Shown here one piece after another: positions 1-11,302 of a stretch of DNA of 64,000 nucleotides (its first letter is position 1; the number at the start of each line of letters is the position of its first letter). The stretch is from Mycogone perniciosa (taxonomy: Eukaryota > Ascomycota > Sordariomycetes > Hypocreales > Hypocreaceae). The stretch lies in NCBI GenBank assembly GCA_025331125.1, contig JAOALB010000011.1, forward strand, positions 62,001-126,000, written 5' to 3'. A model generated the notes under the pieces. The model was not told where the DNA came from, made no database searches, and saw only the letters and a program-made list of their open reading frames with translations. The translations under genes and the position numbers were made by a program.

Positions 1-2838
1 ACCGGTACAGAGTACTCTGTACCTGCCAACAGCTTCTATTGCACGTCCACCGCTTGCCAGCTGGTAGCTTGCCTTGGCTTGGGCCTGAGGCCGGGCAGTT
101 TGGCCAACAGTAAGTAGCAGTAGCGTCCAATCGGGGGTGTGAACAGAGAACAGAGGGTGCCTAGATGCCAGGTATTACTACATGTACAGGAGGATGCAGA
201 TGCATCTGTCGTGGTACTGCTACTTATGACTGGGCTAATGCTGCTGCGGGTGACACCGTCCTGAATCGATCGAATTGCTCTGAAGCTTTGGAGGCGGTAA
301 TCATTACATCACTTCATTCTCCTTGAGGTTGAAGCCATGGCAACCAAGATCTGGAGCCCACATAGATTCAGTAGATACTCTCTGCCGGACTAGTGCGTGT
401 GACGTCTTCTCAGGAAGTGGATATCTCATAGTCCAACGGGAAAGACATCTGCGAGCGCTCCACAGAAACGCCCCAAAAAGCTTGCGGAAGCTATGAGATC
501 ATCCACCACTTGGCGGCCGACGGAAACGGCCCCGATAGTCCGAACTCAGCTCGCCAAGTCGCTCTCTCTCCCAATATGTGACCCACGGCGATACCGAAGA
601 GCTGCGCCCCTCGTGCCACCAGGGGAGTCTGTTGGATTTCTGGATGAATGCCTGCGTTCGAGGGTGCTGAAAACAGATAGACGAGGTGAGGCGAAGCAGG
701 CAGAGGGAGGGCACGGAAACGGCGGCGCGGGCCCCTCTTGCTTGCAGTAGAACGACAGCCCGGGGGCTAACGGGTGCCAACTGACGTTCTCCGATCGGTA
801 CAAGGTACCCGACACCTAAAAACCAGAATTTTGAAATGGATGTTGATTTTGAATTATTACGGCGCCACCTCAGTCTCCCTCCCTCCGTCCGGCCCTCCCG
901 GCGGCCCCTAATGGAAATGGAAATGGAAGCCTGACAGCTTCAATCCAGTTTTGTCTCGTCTTCATTGGCGTTCGTCCACATCTCCAACATGGTGGAGATT
1001 CTGGAGACGAGGGCAGAAGATGACTGGAGATGCATGCATGCGTGAGGATCTGCAGCTGACCAGTTGAGAGCAGACAGATCAACGAGATCAGAGCGCCGAC
1101 TTGCCGATGTCAAAGAGACAAGTTGACAGAGGCAAAAGACCCATCCGTTCGGTGAGTGGGCAATCAAGATCGGCCCAGCTGGAGCCAGCTGGTTGTCGCA
1201 GCTAATTGGCCAATTAACAGCCCTGATGGCCAGCTTTGGCTGTGTGGCTGATGGGCCCTGTGCATAAGTGGCTTTCTCCAAGCTGGGGAACCTTGGCTAA
1301 GTTGACTTGGCCCGCTACAGAACCCAAGTTGAGTCCAATCCGGAGCTGGCTCTGTCTTGTCTTGTGTCCTGCTTGGCGTCATGCCATGTTGTTGACTCCA
1401 TCACATTAGCTTTGGGTTTGCTGTCAGTTGGGCATCATCAGTCTATATTAGCCAAACCGTTAATGGGTACTCCGTACTAGCCACCATTGCCACTGCCTGG
1501 TTGACCCTGTCCAGCTGGATTTCCACTAGCCACCCCCGCCTTCAATCAGCAAGTCTGCCAACTTCATGACTCGGAGGCCTTCGAAGTACTCAAACCTCAT
1601 ATCCGATCTCAGGACCTATCTAGATCAAGGGGAAATTGATCCTCGCATCGGTCCAAACTAAAGCGATCATTTATTACGCATTATGTTTTCCGTCTCCCTT
1701 CTCTCGCTGTTGGTTCCCGCGGTGCGACCCTTACAGCAAGTCGCCCCTCTGATTATCCACTGTCACGCAGTAGCCGTTATGTATATCTGCCTGCATGCTC
1801 ACCTACGCGCTGGACATCACACACAGCCCGCTGCTTGCTATCACACCCGAGACAATCAGTAATCGCTCAATTCATCCCTTTGAATGACCATTCATCAACC
1901 CAGCCCTAGTACGAGTACAAATTACCTAGGAAACGGGCTTCTACTCCTCCTACCCGACAGTAGCCTGCGCTCTGACTGACACCGCTGACCAGAATAGAAT
2001 CAGGGGTCAATAACCGTCTGAATTCTGAGATGAGACGCTGGTCAGTGATGGAGCGAGAATATCCCGAATTTTTCAAGAGTGATGTTTATTTGTAGATGCT
2101 GGACTTTGTAGTGTTTGTTGAATTGCCCTCCAGGGTCGCCTTTTTTCACTACGCTTTCCTTACACCCGTGAGCCAAAATCACCCTCAACATCAATAACAA
2201 CTCGTCTAATGACAAATTTCCACCACCTAGAAACCGTTTTCATGCAAAATCCCATTTGTACTACAAAATGTAATCGCCCTTCAACAGCCCGAAATTAGAG
2301 GGGCCTTCGTGTAAGTCCAAACACTCTCCCTTTTTCTGCCCATGATAACCTCTTGTCAGTGCGCACACCTCTACCGAATGGGTGTGACGCTGATTGAATT
2401 TCCTTTGAGACAGGCTCATTTCCCTGATTGCCGAACTAAAAAAAAAGTTCATCACATCAACGTTACTCCGTAATATGAACCAAAAGTTGGAAGGATCCTC
2501 GTCTTGCGACATCTATTCTCATTATCTACTCAATCATCATTGACGTCATCTCCAAATCGGCTCTCAGAGGATCCAATAATACATTTCATCTAGACATTTA
2601 CACATGCGCCATTATTACTAAACGGGAAACCCGGCAACTATTGATGATCCAGCCAAAAAAGGCAAAGTACTCCTGCAAAGAGCATCCAGTCAATCCTTCG
2701 GCGACCTTATGCCCCTTGACAATACCACCCAAATATTTTTCATGTTTATCCTCCATTATCCGTATCATGTGCTTAACCAATCCATGTCGTAGTGCTAATC
2801 TCATCAACCATCATACTCCATATCGTCATTCCCTTTGC
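1..2838. other. Left-end non-coding region
   Basis: No open frame here has recognisable protein character, and overlapping short frames occur on both strands as expected by chance. The region begins with a palindrome of the dispersed TAC(G/A)GAGTAC family and has another TACTCCGTA element near 1470. It lies 3' of the ribonucleotide reductase gene and may hold that gene's 3' UTR (about 2500-2838) and the promoter of a gene outside the window. I saw no tRNA-like T-loop signature. Confidence 0.5.
4..23. repeat. Palindromic GGTACAGAGTACTCTGTACC element
   Basis: A perfect 20-bp palindrome. It is a variant of the TACGGAGTACTCCGTA motif found repeatedly in the non-coding parts of this window. Confidence 0.75.
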
Positions 2839-5731
2839 TTAGCCACTGCACATGACACAAGACTCCGGGTTCTCAATGCTACCTGTAATCGGGTTAGTAT
2901 ATGCCATTGCCATAAGGAACACTGCATGATCACTTACAAGCTAGGACGGCATCTGAATAGATGTCACGCTCCCGCTCCACACTATCCTCATCCTTGTCTT
3001 CCAACTGACCAGCCTTGGTCTTATTGTTGGGGTCGGCCAACTCTTCGTCCTCCACGGTCTCTGATGGCTCAATGGGAAGAACCTTCGGGCTGTCACCTTC
3101 CTCGACATCGGCCTTCATCGGAGGCGCCTTGTGCGGTGATGCAAAGGGGCGAGTTGCCTGTTGGGGTGTGGCAGTGGGAGTAGGGGCGCTGCCAGTGCTT
3201 AGCGAATTGCCCGAGCCACCGTCTGTCTTGGGCTGGTTTGCACGGGGGACGGCTGATTGCGAAGACATGTAGCTAGATCCCGGAGGCGGAGTCCGCTTCT
3301 TCAGCACCCGTTCCTTGCCCACGTTGGCGTCAGCAACCTTCAAAGCTTGCTGGTCCACGGTAAACTGGATGGGAGCTGCGGCAGCCTGTGTACGCAGGTA
3401 GTACATGCCGGTCTTGAGGCCGAGCTTCCAGCCGGCAAAGTGCATGCTAGTAATCTTGCCCATCGTAGGATCCTTCATGTGAATGTTGAGAGACTGAGAC
3501 TGGTCAATGAAAGCACCTCGGTCAGCAGCCATCTGAACGACTTGACGCTGTGAGATTTCCCAGACGGTCTTATAGAGAGTCTTGATGTCATCGGGGATAT
3601 TGGGAATGTTTTGGATGGAGCCATTCTCGGCAATGATGCGGTTCTTCATGGCATCGGACCACAGGCCAGTGTCGACCAGGTCCTTGAGGAGCCAAGGGTT
3701 CACAACCTGGAACTCACCAGCCAAGACTCTTCGCTGGTAGATGTTGGAGGTGTAGGGTTCGAAGCACTCGTTGTTGCCCAGAATCTGGGAAGTACTAGCT
3801 GTAGGCATAGGAGCAACGAGCAAGCTGTTGCGGGTACCATGCTCCTTAATCTGCTCCTTGAGCGAGTCCCACTCCCACAGATCAGAAGGCGTCACATTCC
3901 ACATATCGTACTGAAGAATGCCTTCTGAGGCAGGCGATCCCTTGAACGACGAGTAGGGGCCCTCAATCTTGGCAATCTCCATTGAGGCCTCCAGGGCGGC
4001 GTGGTAGATCGTCTCGAAGATCTGCTTGTTCAGTTGGCGAGCCTCAGGAGACTCAAAGGGCATGCGAAGTGCGAGGAAGGCATCAGCGAGACCCTGCACA
4101 CCAACGCCGATGGGGCGGTGGCGCATGTTGCTGTTGCGCGCCTCCTGGACAGGGTAGTGGTTCACGTCAATGATCTTGTTGAGGTTTCGGACAACGACCT
4201 TGGTGACCTCATGGAGCTTATTGAAGTCATAGCATCCCTCGTTGTAGTCAACGAAGGCGGGGAGAGCCAATGAGGCGAGGTTGCAGACGGCGACCTCATC
4301 GGGGGCTGAGTACTCAACAATCTCGGTGCAAAGGTTAGAGCTACGAATGGTTCCCAGATTCTTCTGGTTGCTCTTGCGGTTGCAGTGATCCTTGTAAAGC
4401 ATGAAGGGATTGCCAGTCTCAGTCTGGGCCTCCAAGATGGAATACCACAGTTTCTGAGCTCTAATCGTCTTGCGGCCACGGCCCTCCTTCTCGTATTTCT
4501 CATACAACGCCTCGAACTCGTCACCGTAGCAATCAGCCAGGCCAGGGCATTCGTTGGGGCACATGAGAGTCCAATCCATGTTCTTCTCAACACGCTTCAT
4601 GAAGAGATCAGGGATCCAGAGAGCCAGGAATAAGTCGCGAGCGCGAACCTCTTCTTTGCCATGGTTCTTGCGCAGGTCGAGGAACTCGAAGACATCAGCG
4701 TGCCATGGCTCCAGGTAGATGGCGAACGCGCCTGGGCGCTTGTTGCCACCCTGGTCAACATATCTAGCAGTGTTGTTGAATACTCGAAGCATGGGGATGA
4801 TACCGTTGGAGGTACCGTTGGTACCGGCAATGTAGGAGCCAGTGGCACGGATACGATGGACGTTCAAGCCAATGCCGCCAGCCATCTTGGAAATCATGGC
4901 ACAAGTCTTGAGAGTGTCATAAATACCCTCAATGCTGTCATCCTTCATGTCCACCAGGAAGCATGAGGACAGTTGTGCCTGTGGGGTACCGGCGTTGAAC
5001 AGAGTGGGAGAAGCGTGGGTGAAGAACTTGCTGGACATCAGGTGGTAGGTCTCCAGAACACGCTCAATGTTGTCTCCCCAGATGCCGACGGACACTCGCA
5101 TAATCATGTGCTGTGGGCGCTCGACGATCTTACCGTCAAGCTTTAGAAGGTATGATCGCTCCAGAGTCTTGAAACCGAAGTATTGGTAGTTGAAGTCCCG
5201 GTCATAGACAATGGCAGAGTCGAGTTCCTCCTTGTGCCTCATAACACACTCGTATGTTTCTTTTGAAATCATTGGCGATGCCTTGCGGTTCTTTGGGTTT
5301 ACATAGTGGTACAGGTCGCTCACGACGGCTGACCACTGCTTCTTGGTTTGCTTGTGGAGATTGGAGACGGCGATACGGGCGGCCAGGATGGCATAGTCGG
5401 GGTGAGTGACTGTCATGTAAGCAGCGGTCTCTGCAGCCTGATGTACATATTAATACGTTGATGGTGAATACGGTTGGGACAGGATGGAATTACCAGATCA
5501 TCTAGCTGAACGGTGGTGACACCTCCATACACACCAGAGATGACCTTCTGGGTGATGGCTACAGGGTCGACATGATCAGTGTCGAGGCCGTAACACAGCC
5601 GGGAGACACGGGCAGTGATCTTGTCGAACTGGACGCGTTCCTGACGTCCGTCTACTCATGAATTAGATTCATTTACTATAAAGAGCCGCTTGGAAGATAG
5701 GTAGATACATACCGCGCTTTCTAACATACAT
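2839..5731 (-). CDS. rnr1: Ribonucleoside-diphosphate reductase large subunit
   Basis: Catalytic (R1) subunit of class Ia ribonucleotide reductase, which reduces NDPs to dNDPs in the cytosol with the R2 subunit. My model has four exons: 5731-5713, 5651-5494, 5437-2938 and 2882-2839, giving 906 aa. The start is [18 protein letters not shown], the usual opening of the N-terminal ATP-cone. The barrel contains the active-site Cys in LSSCFLVDM (about residue 218), the NLCTEI motif and CNLASL. The last exon is only 44 nt and encodes [13 protein letters not shown], whose CxxC pair is the swinging-arm dithiol that re-reduces the active site. Reading through donor GTAAGT at 2937 would end the protein at ACK and lose this pair. 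A Ser/Pro/acidic linker precedes the tail. All junctions are GT-AG and the frame closes exactly. Two ACGCG cores lie upstream, fitting S-phase control. Confidence 0.96.
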
Positions 5732-5964
5732 GGTGGCGGCGTTGGACAGAGTCCTGGAACAGAGAATTGGAAAATTTGACAAGAGCGGTGCAGAATTTCT
5801 TCAAGTCTCTCGATGCTGCAGGTATCGACCAGGACACAGGCAACCGACTATGAGAATCGAAAAGAGCTTGAAGGGCGTTCGAAGGTGAATCGATGCCTTT
5901 GGGATGATTTGTGCGGAAGAAGAGGAAGAGATGTGTTCCGGGATGGTGGGAAGAGGTTTTATCT

Positions 5965-6015
5965 AGGTCGCGTCTCCAGTACAGAGGACGCGCGACACCA
6001 ACGCTTTAGCGCGAC
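5965..6015 (-). promoter_or_regulatory. Clustered ACGCG (MBF-like) elements upstream of rnr1
   Basis: CGCGT at 5969-5973 (ACGCG on the minus strand) and ACGCG at 5988-5992 lie in inverted orientation, with another CGCG core near 6009. They sit about 240-280 bp upstream of the rnr1 start. ACGCG is the core of the MBF/DSC1 site that drives G1/S genes such as ribonucleotide reductase in fungi. The motifs are seen; binding is inferred. Confidence 0.45.
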
Positions 6016-6505
6016 TCACAATAGCGGGACGTTCCAAACCCATTAAACTTGCCCGGCGCCACCTGCATTACTCCGTACACGTACTTCGTACATACGAGTA
6101 CAGTGTCCTATCAAGGGCGAGGACGAAGTACGCACCGAACGTACCGAACGCACCGCCAAGGCCTCAGCCAAATCGGACTTAAAAATTCACGAACCAACCA
6201 ATAATGCGTGAATTCTCCCATCCCAAACACAGATGACTCTTCTGCTCTGTTTTTATGGTGTCGCGTATCCTTGTACGTGGTTGTGGCCCAATGCGTGGTA
6301 GATAGGCGGCGCGAAATCACGTGCGCTCACCAAGCATTTCTAAGCCGGCAAATATCCGGCGAATGCCACAATCTCTTGGGTACTCCATAATACTCCGTAC
6401 CATGGGAGTCATCTTGAAATTCACTGAGATAACGACACAATTGTTGAGACAAAGCTGGCTAGTCCAGGGGAAGTCGTCTGTGTTATACCATACTGCTGCA
6501 TATAG

Positions 6506-7904
6506 ATGTCTATGATTTTGAGGCGATTTCAGCATCGACTGCCTTTTTATTCCACTGCCCTTGTCTCTCGACTCTCCACCTTTTCAACCATGGGTGCCCA
6601 GCCCGGCCCTGAGCCGGCCCCAGCTACCTATTCCCCCAGATACATCGATGTAATTGATCCCATTTACAAACCATATAGAAAAAATGGATTACTGATACGT
6701 AGAACCCGTCTTTTAGATTGGAATCAACTTGGCGGATCCTATTTTCAGGGGCCAATATCACGGTGTCCAACGACATCCCGATGACCTTAAAGGTGTCATT
6801 GGCCGGGCTAAAGAAGTAGGCTGCACCAAGCTCATGATAACTGGCTCAGACTTCAAGAGCTCTCGCGATGGACTTGAACTAGCAAAGGAATTTCGTTGGT
6901 AAGCCCTTCTCTCGCGAAACTGAACACACACTTACCTCACATCCGTAGCTGGAACATGTTTCGCAACTGCTGGCATTCATCCATGCAGTAGCTCGATATT
7001 CGGCAAAAACGGCCATTCGAAACATGAAGGACACACAGCTCCTTGTGAACCTGATGACTCGGAGCCGGTTCAGGATGATAATGCCGAACCGGATCCCGAA
7101 CAGTCGGCTAAGGTGCTCGCCGAACTTACGAATTTGCTAGCCGAGGCGAGGTCCTCTGGCGAACAGCACCTCGTGGCCATGGGAGAGTTTGGCCTCGACT
7201 ATGACCGTTTTCACTTTTGCAACAAAGCCATCCAACTGCACTCCTTCGAGGAGCAGCTAAAAGTCGCAGTATCTCTGCAACCCCAGCTACCCCTATTCCT
7301 TCACTCCAGAGCAGCACATCGGGACTTTGTAACCCTGATGAAGGCTGCCTTTGGCGAAAAGCTAGAGAAGTTGGAAAAGGGCGGCGTCGTGCACAGCTTC
7401 ACAGGCACCATCGATGAGATGAAGGAACTCATGGATCTGGGCCTTTATATTGGCGTCAACGGCTGCAGTCTTAAAACAGCAAAGAATTGCGCCATGGTCA
7501 AGGAGGTTTCCCTCGACAGAATCATGCTCGAGACGGACGGACCTTGGTGTGAAGTACGACCTAGCCATGAAGGGTATAAGTACCTGATTGAGAAGAAGCC
7601 CGAGGCGGAGCAGCCGGTTGCCAACGGAGAGCCTCAACCAGCTGCCGAGCCACCGCAGCAGCAAGGGAAGCGACCAAAGAAGCAGAAGAATCAGAAGAAG
7701 GAGCCCGACGTGCCGAACCGGTTCAGGATAGTGAAGAAGGAGCAGTGGCAAGAGGGGGTAATGGTTAAAGGCCGCAATGAGCCTTGCACAATCGAGCGAG
7801 TTGCCAAGATCGTGGCGGCCATCAAGGGGGTAAGCATCGAAGAGTTATGTGAGGCATCTTGGAAGAACACTGTAAAGGTGTTTGGACTCGGGGAGGAAAA
7901 TTAG
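6506..7904 (+). CDS. TatD-family metal-dependent deoxyribonuclease
   Basis: Predicted TIM-barrel metal-dependent 3'-5' DNase of the TatD family, linked in yeast to DNA degradation in apoptosis-like death and DNA repair. Three exons (6506-6649, 6717-6894, 6949-7904) give 425 aa. Family motifs follow in order: YIDIGINLADPIFRG, ITGSDFKSS, ATAGIHPC (metal ligand His), MGEFGLDYDR (Glu ligand), LFLHSRAAH, VHSFTGT and MLETDGPWCEVRPSH (Asp ligand). Intron 2 must use donor GTTGGT at 6895, not the stronger-looking GTAAGC four bases on, because only the former restores EFPGTCFATAGIHPC. A charged, Gln/Pro/Lys-rich insert of about 60 residues lies near residues 320-375. The first 28 residues are basic and Ser/Thr-rich like a mitochondrial presequence, and an internal Met (MGAQPG) could start a cytosolic form. 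The gene converges with chl4, 78 bp apart. Confidence 0.92.
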
Positions 7905-7982
7905 AGTCATGTATCATTGCATCATGGGGTATCAACCGTAGAACATTAGATATACAGAGTATCCAAAATGGAGAATTGAGGT

Positions 7983-9509
7983 TCACATTCCTGACCCCTT
8001 ATTACCCCGTATTCGGCCATGTCTCACCACGCCCATTGTTACACCCTCCTCTCCGGTCATCCAGCCTGGCATACGCTCGCCGTCGATGATGCCAGCTTCG
8101 ACAAGCTGTCGAATACCGGCAAAAACATGAGGCCCTCGAAAAGTAATCCTAACCGTAGGCCGCCATTGTGAGGGGTCATCTGGAGCCCCAGGTTCTTCGT
8201 TATCGTCGTCGGTCGATTGACGAATCACGGCGTCAATCGTCTTTCTTCGTCCACCAGCAGACTTTCTGTTGGAGGCATCTGGCTCGGCATCTAAACCATG
8301 TTCCTCACGTGTGTCTGATGTTGGAAAGGGATCATCCAGAAGAATATCGACCCTCTCAACCCCCTTGCCATCCGACACCATGCCGGAATCACCGAATCGC
8401 GCCTTCGCAATAAGCTTGGCTCGTTTAGCCGCACGCTGATCCTCGTCTAAGGGTATTTGTCTCTTTCGATTCTTATCAGAGAGTGATGGCTCTCTTGAAA
8501 GTGGTGGAGTGGGTAGAACTGTATCTAATGGTGACTTCTTGTTCTTCTCGTTGGTGTATATACTCCAGCCGCCACCAGCCGCATTTCCTCGCCCAGGACC
8601 CCTTTGATCTAGAAGTACCTCCAAGTTTCTACTTGTAAGGCTGGTTGGCTTCAGCGTATACCGCTCTCTGGGGCGAGATAGAGCTTTAGGCACGCCATTG
8701 ATGATTGATCTCTCCAGGCTCTTGGATTCGCCAACGGCGACGGGGCCAGTAGCTTGAGACTTGGTGATGTACAAGTGAGCAGAACCGTCCGGAAAGGCAA
8801 GGTAAACCGTCCGAGACGAGGTGAAGTTAGCAGCGCTTCCACTGCTATCGAGGCCAGATAAGGCCAAACTACTATTGTACGGAGACTCAATGACAAATAT
8901 CCGTAGCAAGAGTACTGGAAAGTCTTTTAGTCGATAAAAGTGGTAGTGGGCCTTGACGTCGGGTAAAACCTGGTCCTGCAGGTTCTGGAGAAACGTTGAA
9001 GGATGAAATCGTGGCACCGTCAATGCCTTGTCATCAACGCGATGGACTTCTTCGTCGGCATCCTTTGTTGGTGGCTTCAGAGGCAGGATCTTATAGGCGG
9101 TCCACCTTTGAGAGGCAGGGTGTTCGTCCAGATGGTAAAAATCAACGGTGGCAAGTTGATATAAGGACAGTCCATGCCTCCAATCCCCCTCAACTATCCG
9201 ACTGACTACGTCGCGTTTGGATCCCTTCTGCTGCTGCATATCGACATATAGCTGCTGCAACTCCCGTGGAGATTTGCACGGCGGGTACAAATCATCGGGA
9301 TCTTCTTCTTCGTCATCATCATCAGAGCCTCTCCTATCAAGGTAGGGGATTGCGTTGGAAACAGAATCCTCATCAAGCCAATCAATGGCGAGTGAAATCA
9401 GCGCTTCACGAGATAGTCGACTCAGACTCTTGGTGATGGCTGGATTGGAGGAGTCCACGCGCAGGGAGGACCGCAATCTTGCCGTGGTTGGTATGGAGAA
9501 GCGCGCCAT
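7983..9509 (-). CDS. chl4: Kinetochore protein Chl4/Mis15 (CENP-N family)
   Basis: Predicted inner-kinetochore (CCAN/Ctf19 complex) subunit of the Chl4/Mis15/CENP-N family, which works with the Iml3/CENP-L partner at centromeres. A single exon of 508 aa starts at MARFSIPTTARLRSSLRV. The open frame extends 46 codons further upstream, but the family alignment I recall begins near this Met, so I chose it. The N-terminal half has the conserved SLSRLSREALISLAIDWL helix, then LYPPCKSPRELQQLYVDMQ, RDVVSRIVEGDWRHGLSLYQLATVDF and W-T-A-Y-K. The middle (about residues 325-460) is low-complexity and charged, with nuclear-localisation-like KRAKLIAKARFG. The C-terminal block has RITFRGPHVFAGIRQLVEAGIIDG. 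An ACGCGT box lies about 170 bp upstream. I am confident of the family, less so of the exact start. Confidence 0.85.
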   Translation of the reverse strand: MARFSIPTTARLRSSLRVDSSNPAITKSLSRLSREALISLAIDWLDEDSVSNAIPYLDRRGSDDDDEEEDPDDLYPPCKSPRELQQLYVDMQQQKGSKRDVVSRIVEGDWRHGLSLYQLATVDFYHLDEHPASQRWTAYKILPLKPPTKDADEEVHRVDDKALTVPRFHPSTFLQNLQDQVLPDVKAHYHFYRLKDFPVLLLRIFVIESPYNSSLALSGLDSSGSAANFTSSRTVYLAFPDGSAHLYITKSQATGPVAVGESKSLERSIINGVPKALSRPRERYTLKPTSLTSRNLEVLLDQRGPGRGNAAGGGWSIYTNEKNKKSPLDTVLPTPPLSREPSLSDKNRKRQIPLDEDQRAAKRAKLIAKARFGDSGMVSDGKGVERVDILLDDPFPTSDTREEHGLDAEPDASNRKSAGGRRKTIDAVIRQSTDDDNEEPGAPDDPSQWRPTVRITFRGPHVFAGIRQLVEAGIIDGERMPGWMTGEEGVTMGVVRHGRIRGNKGSGM

Positions 9510-10105
9510 TGTGGCAGCCCAGTGAGAAAGATCCCCGGGAGATTGAATGCAACAAGCAGGTCGTATATAGAACCCTTCTACATGGCTGTTGTGACGAGGC
9601 TGAGGCAGTAAGTCATGCGATATATCATAAGCAGGCTGCCCCGCCAAGTTCGGAGAAGACGCGATCTGATCTCAGTGAGACGCGTCCTTATGGTGGTCGA
9701 AGCATGTTTCATCCGAAAAGTGGTGGCTTAGTCAGCAACCATAGCACGTGCCAAGCCATCTCGTACTCCGGACTGCTCAGACTGGGCTTTGGCCTCTATC
9801 CCAAACATTTCGCGATGAGTCGGGGCTCGCAAGTCGCAGGTGTGCGTGCATATGCGACACAAAAAACGCCACGGGGTTTCCAGCAGCCAGAGCTGTTCAG
9901 GAGGCGCTCTTCAGCAAATGTGGCGTTGGAGTTCAAGCTGGAGCGGTCGAGGCGTCTGCGGACCCGATTCTTGTTCCTGGAGACAACCCTTGCAGCTTGG
10001 CCAGGAACCGTGCATTAGCATGACAAGGCGACAAGCCAAGCCCAGGCTTTCATGCCATTGAAGCAAGGAGGGTCTTTGAGTGGTGTCAAAATGCCCTTCC
10101 AATCA
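9510..10105. other. Intergenic region between chl4 and the bZIP gene
   Basis: Upstream region of chl4 on one side and 3' side of the bZIP gene on the other. It is moderately GC-rich with open frames in several phases, none resembling a known protein. It contains a perfect ACGCGT box. Confidence 0.5.
9680..9685. promoter_or_regulatory. ACGCGT (MluI cell-cycle box) upstream of chl4
   Basis: A perfect palindromic ACGCGT lies 171 bp upstream of the chosen chl4 start. This is the full MBF/DSC1 consensus in fungi. Periodic G1/S expression of this kinetochore gene is an inference. Confidence 0.45.
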
Positions 10106-11302
10106 TCATCGTCTCATACACTGCTGCCTCAAGGTCCAGCACTTGAACCACCGGGCCAAATCTGCAGTCACACTTAGCTTTATGCTCTCGGAATAAAGGA
10201 AAGCAGATATATCCTTCACATACCCGAAACATTTGACTTTCTCTTGTATTTTCTCTGTCAGCGTCTGCAATTCTCGTATCTCGAAGTTGCTAAATTGTGG
10301 ATGACACCGGATGTAGTTCCATGCTTGGATTGGCATGAACTCGCCTTTCGAGCACACGTCTGGTGTGAGGGTGAAGAGCAAACGATTGAGTATAAATTCT
10401 GGTGCATCTCGGAATGATGGTGTCACGGGCCCTCTTGATTCGGAAGCAGATTGGGGCAAGAAAACTTGAAGCGCCACCGTGGTAGTCAAGGCATGGCCGT
10501 TCGGCTCCTGAGGTGTATGCGGATTTCCAGCTATGTGTCTCGAACAGTGTCTTTCTAGTCTTCAGAGTGGACATTGATTAGCCGTGTTGCTTCTCCAATG
10601 CTGAGGCAAGGCATGGTAACGTACCTCAGTATAAACTCCATACCAACCGTGACTTGATCAAGTTCACATACCCGAGGGCTGCTAGGGGTAGAAGTCATAG
10701 GCACAAAGGCCCTTGAAAACCTCGAATGTGGCACTAAGCCATCGATAGGATGGCCTCCAAAGTATCGTTGCTTACGACGATTTGCTCGGTCCTCAGTAGA
10801 ATTGTAGTTTGTTGGCCGGCTTGGGGAAGCCATCGTCGGGGACATCAACTGCTGAGTAGTTCCAGTCCCCGCAGGTTCCTCACTGCCTCCCCGACGGTTT
10901 CCTGAGACTGTAGAAGCTGAATTTTTCCTCCTTTCTGGAAGTCCAACTTGGTTTGTTGGAGTAATAGGGCTCGTTATCATGGAGACTGGCCTCTGACCTG
11001 ACCTGCCCTGCCTGTCATCATTCCTCGAATCGGCCGGGATAGCTACATTGTGTTGGGACAATAGTCTAGTAAGCCTCTGGACCGTATTTCGTAGATTTTG
11101 GGTCTCGGACATCAGTGTCGCTTCATTCTTTCGGGACCTTGCCAGTTCCACCTCCAGACACTTTGTGTATATGTTCTTGCGCGCTCGGTAATGGCTATTC
11201 CAGACTGGTTAGCGACCACCATCGGAACATATATATGGACACTTGCTGTTGAGCTCGCCGTATCTGACCCCGTCGCTTTTCCGCGTTGTCATCTTTCGGC
11301 TC
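10106..11302 (-). CDS. bZIP transcription factor, 5' end unresolved
   Basis: Predicted nuclear bZIP regulator of a fungus-specific type. Two exons are secure: 11194-10625 and 10559-10106. An upstream piece ending at 11247 supplies the basic region AEKRRGQIRRAQ, continued after splicing as HHYRARKNIYTKCLEVELA, then a leucine-zipper-like helix (LMSETQNLRNTVQRLTRLL). Joining 11247 to 11194 keeps frame only with donor GCAAGT, a GC-AG intron of 52 nt. The C-terminal part (QEPNGHALTTTVALQVFLP, FRDAPEFILNRLLFTLTPDV, MPIQAWNYIRCHP) matches the domain that follows bZIP in many Pezizomycotina proteins (I think DUF3425). No in-frame ATG exists before the basic region. The codon where one might be expected (11303-11305) reads ATA, after an in-frame TGA. 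So either another intron lies upstream or the start has been lost. The target pathway is unknown. Confidence 0.65.

Noticed and set aside
2641..3183. Plus-strand 180-codon frame over the 3' end of rnr1
   Set aside because: It is antisense to the last exons of ribonucleotide reductase and has no family resemblance.
9479..10018. Plus-strand 179-codon frame
   Set aside because: Antisense to the start of chl4 and without recognisable motifs.
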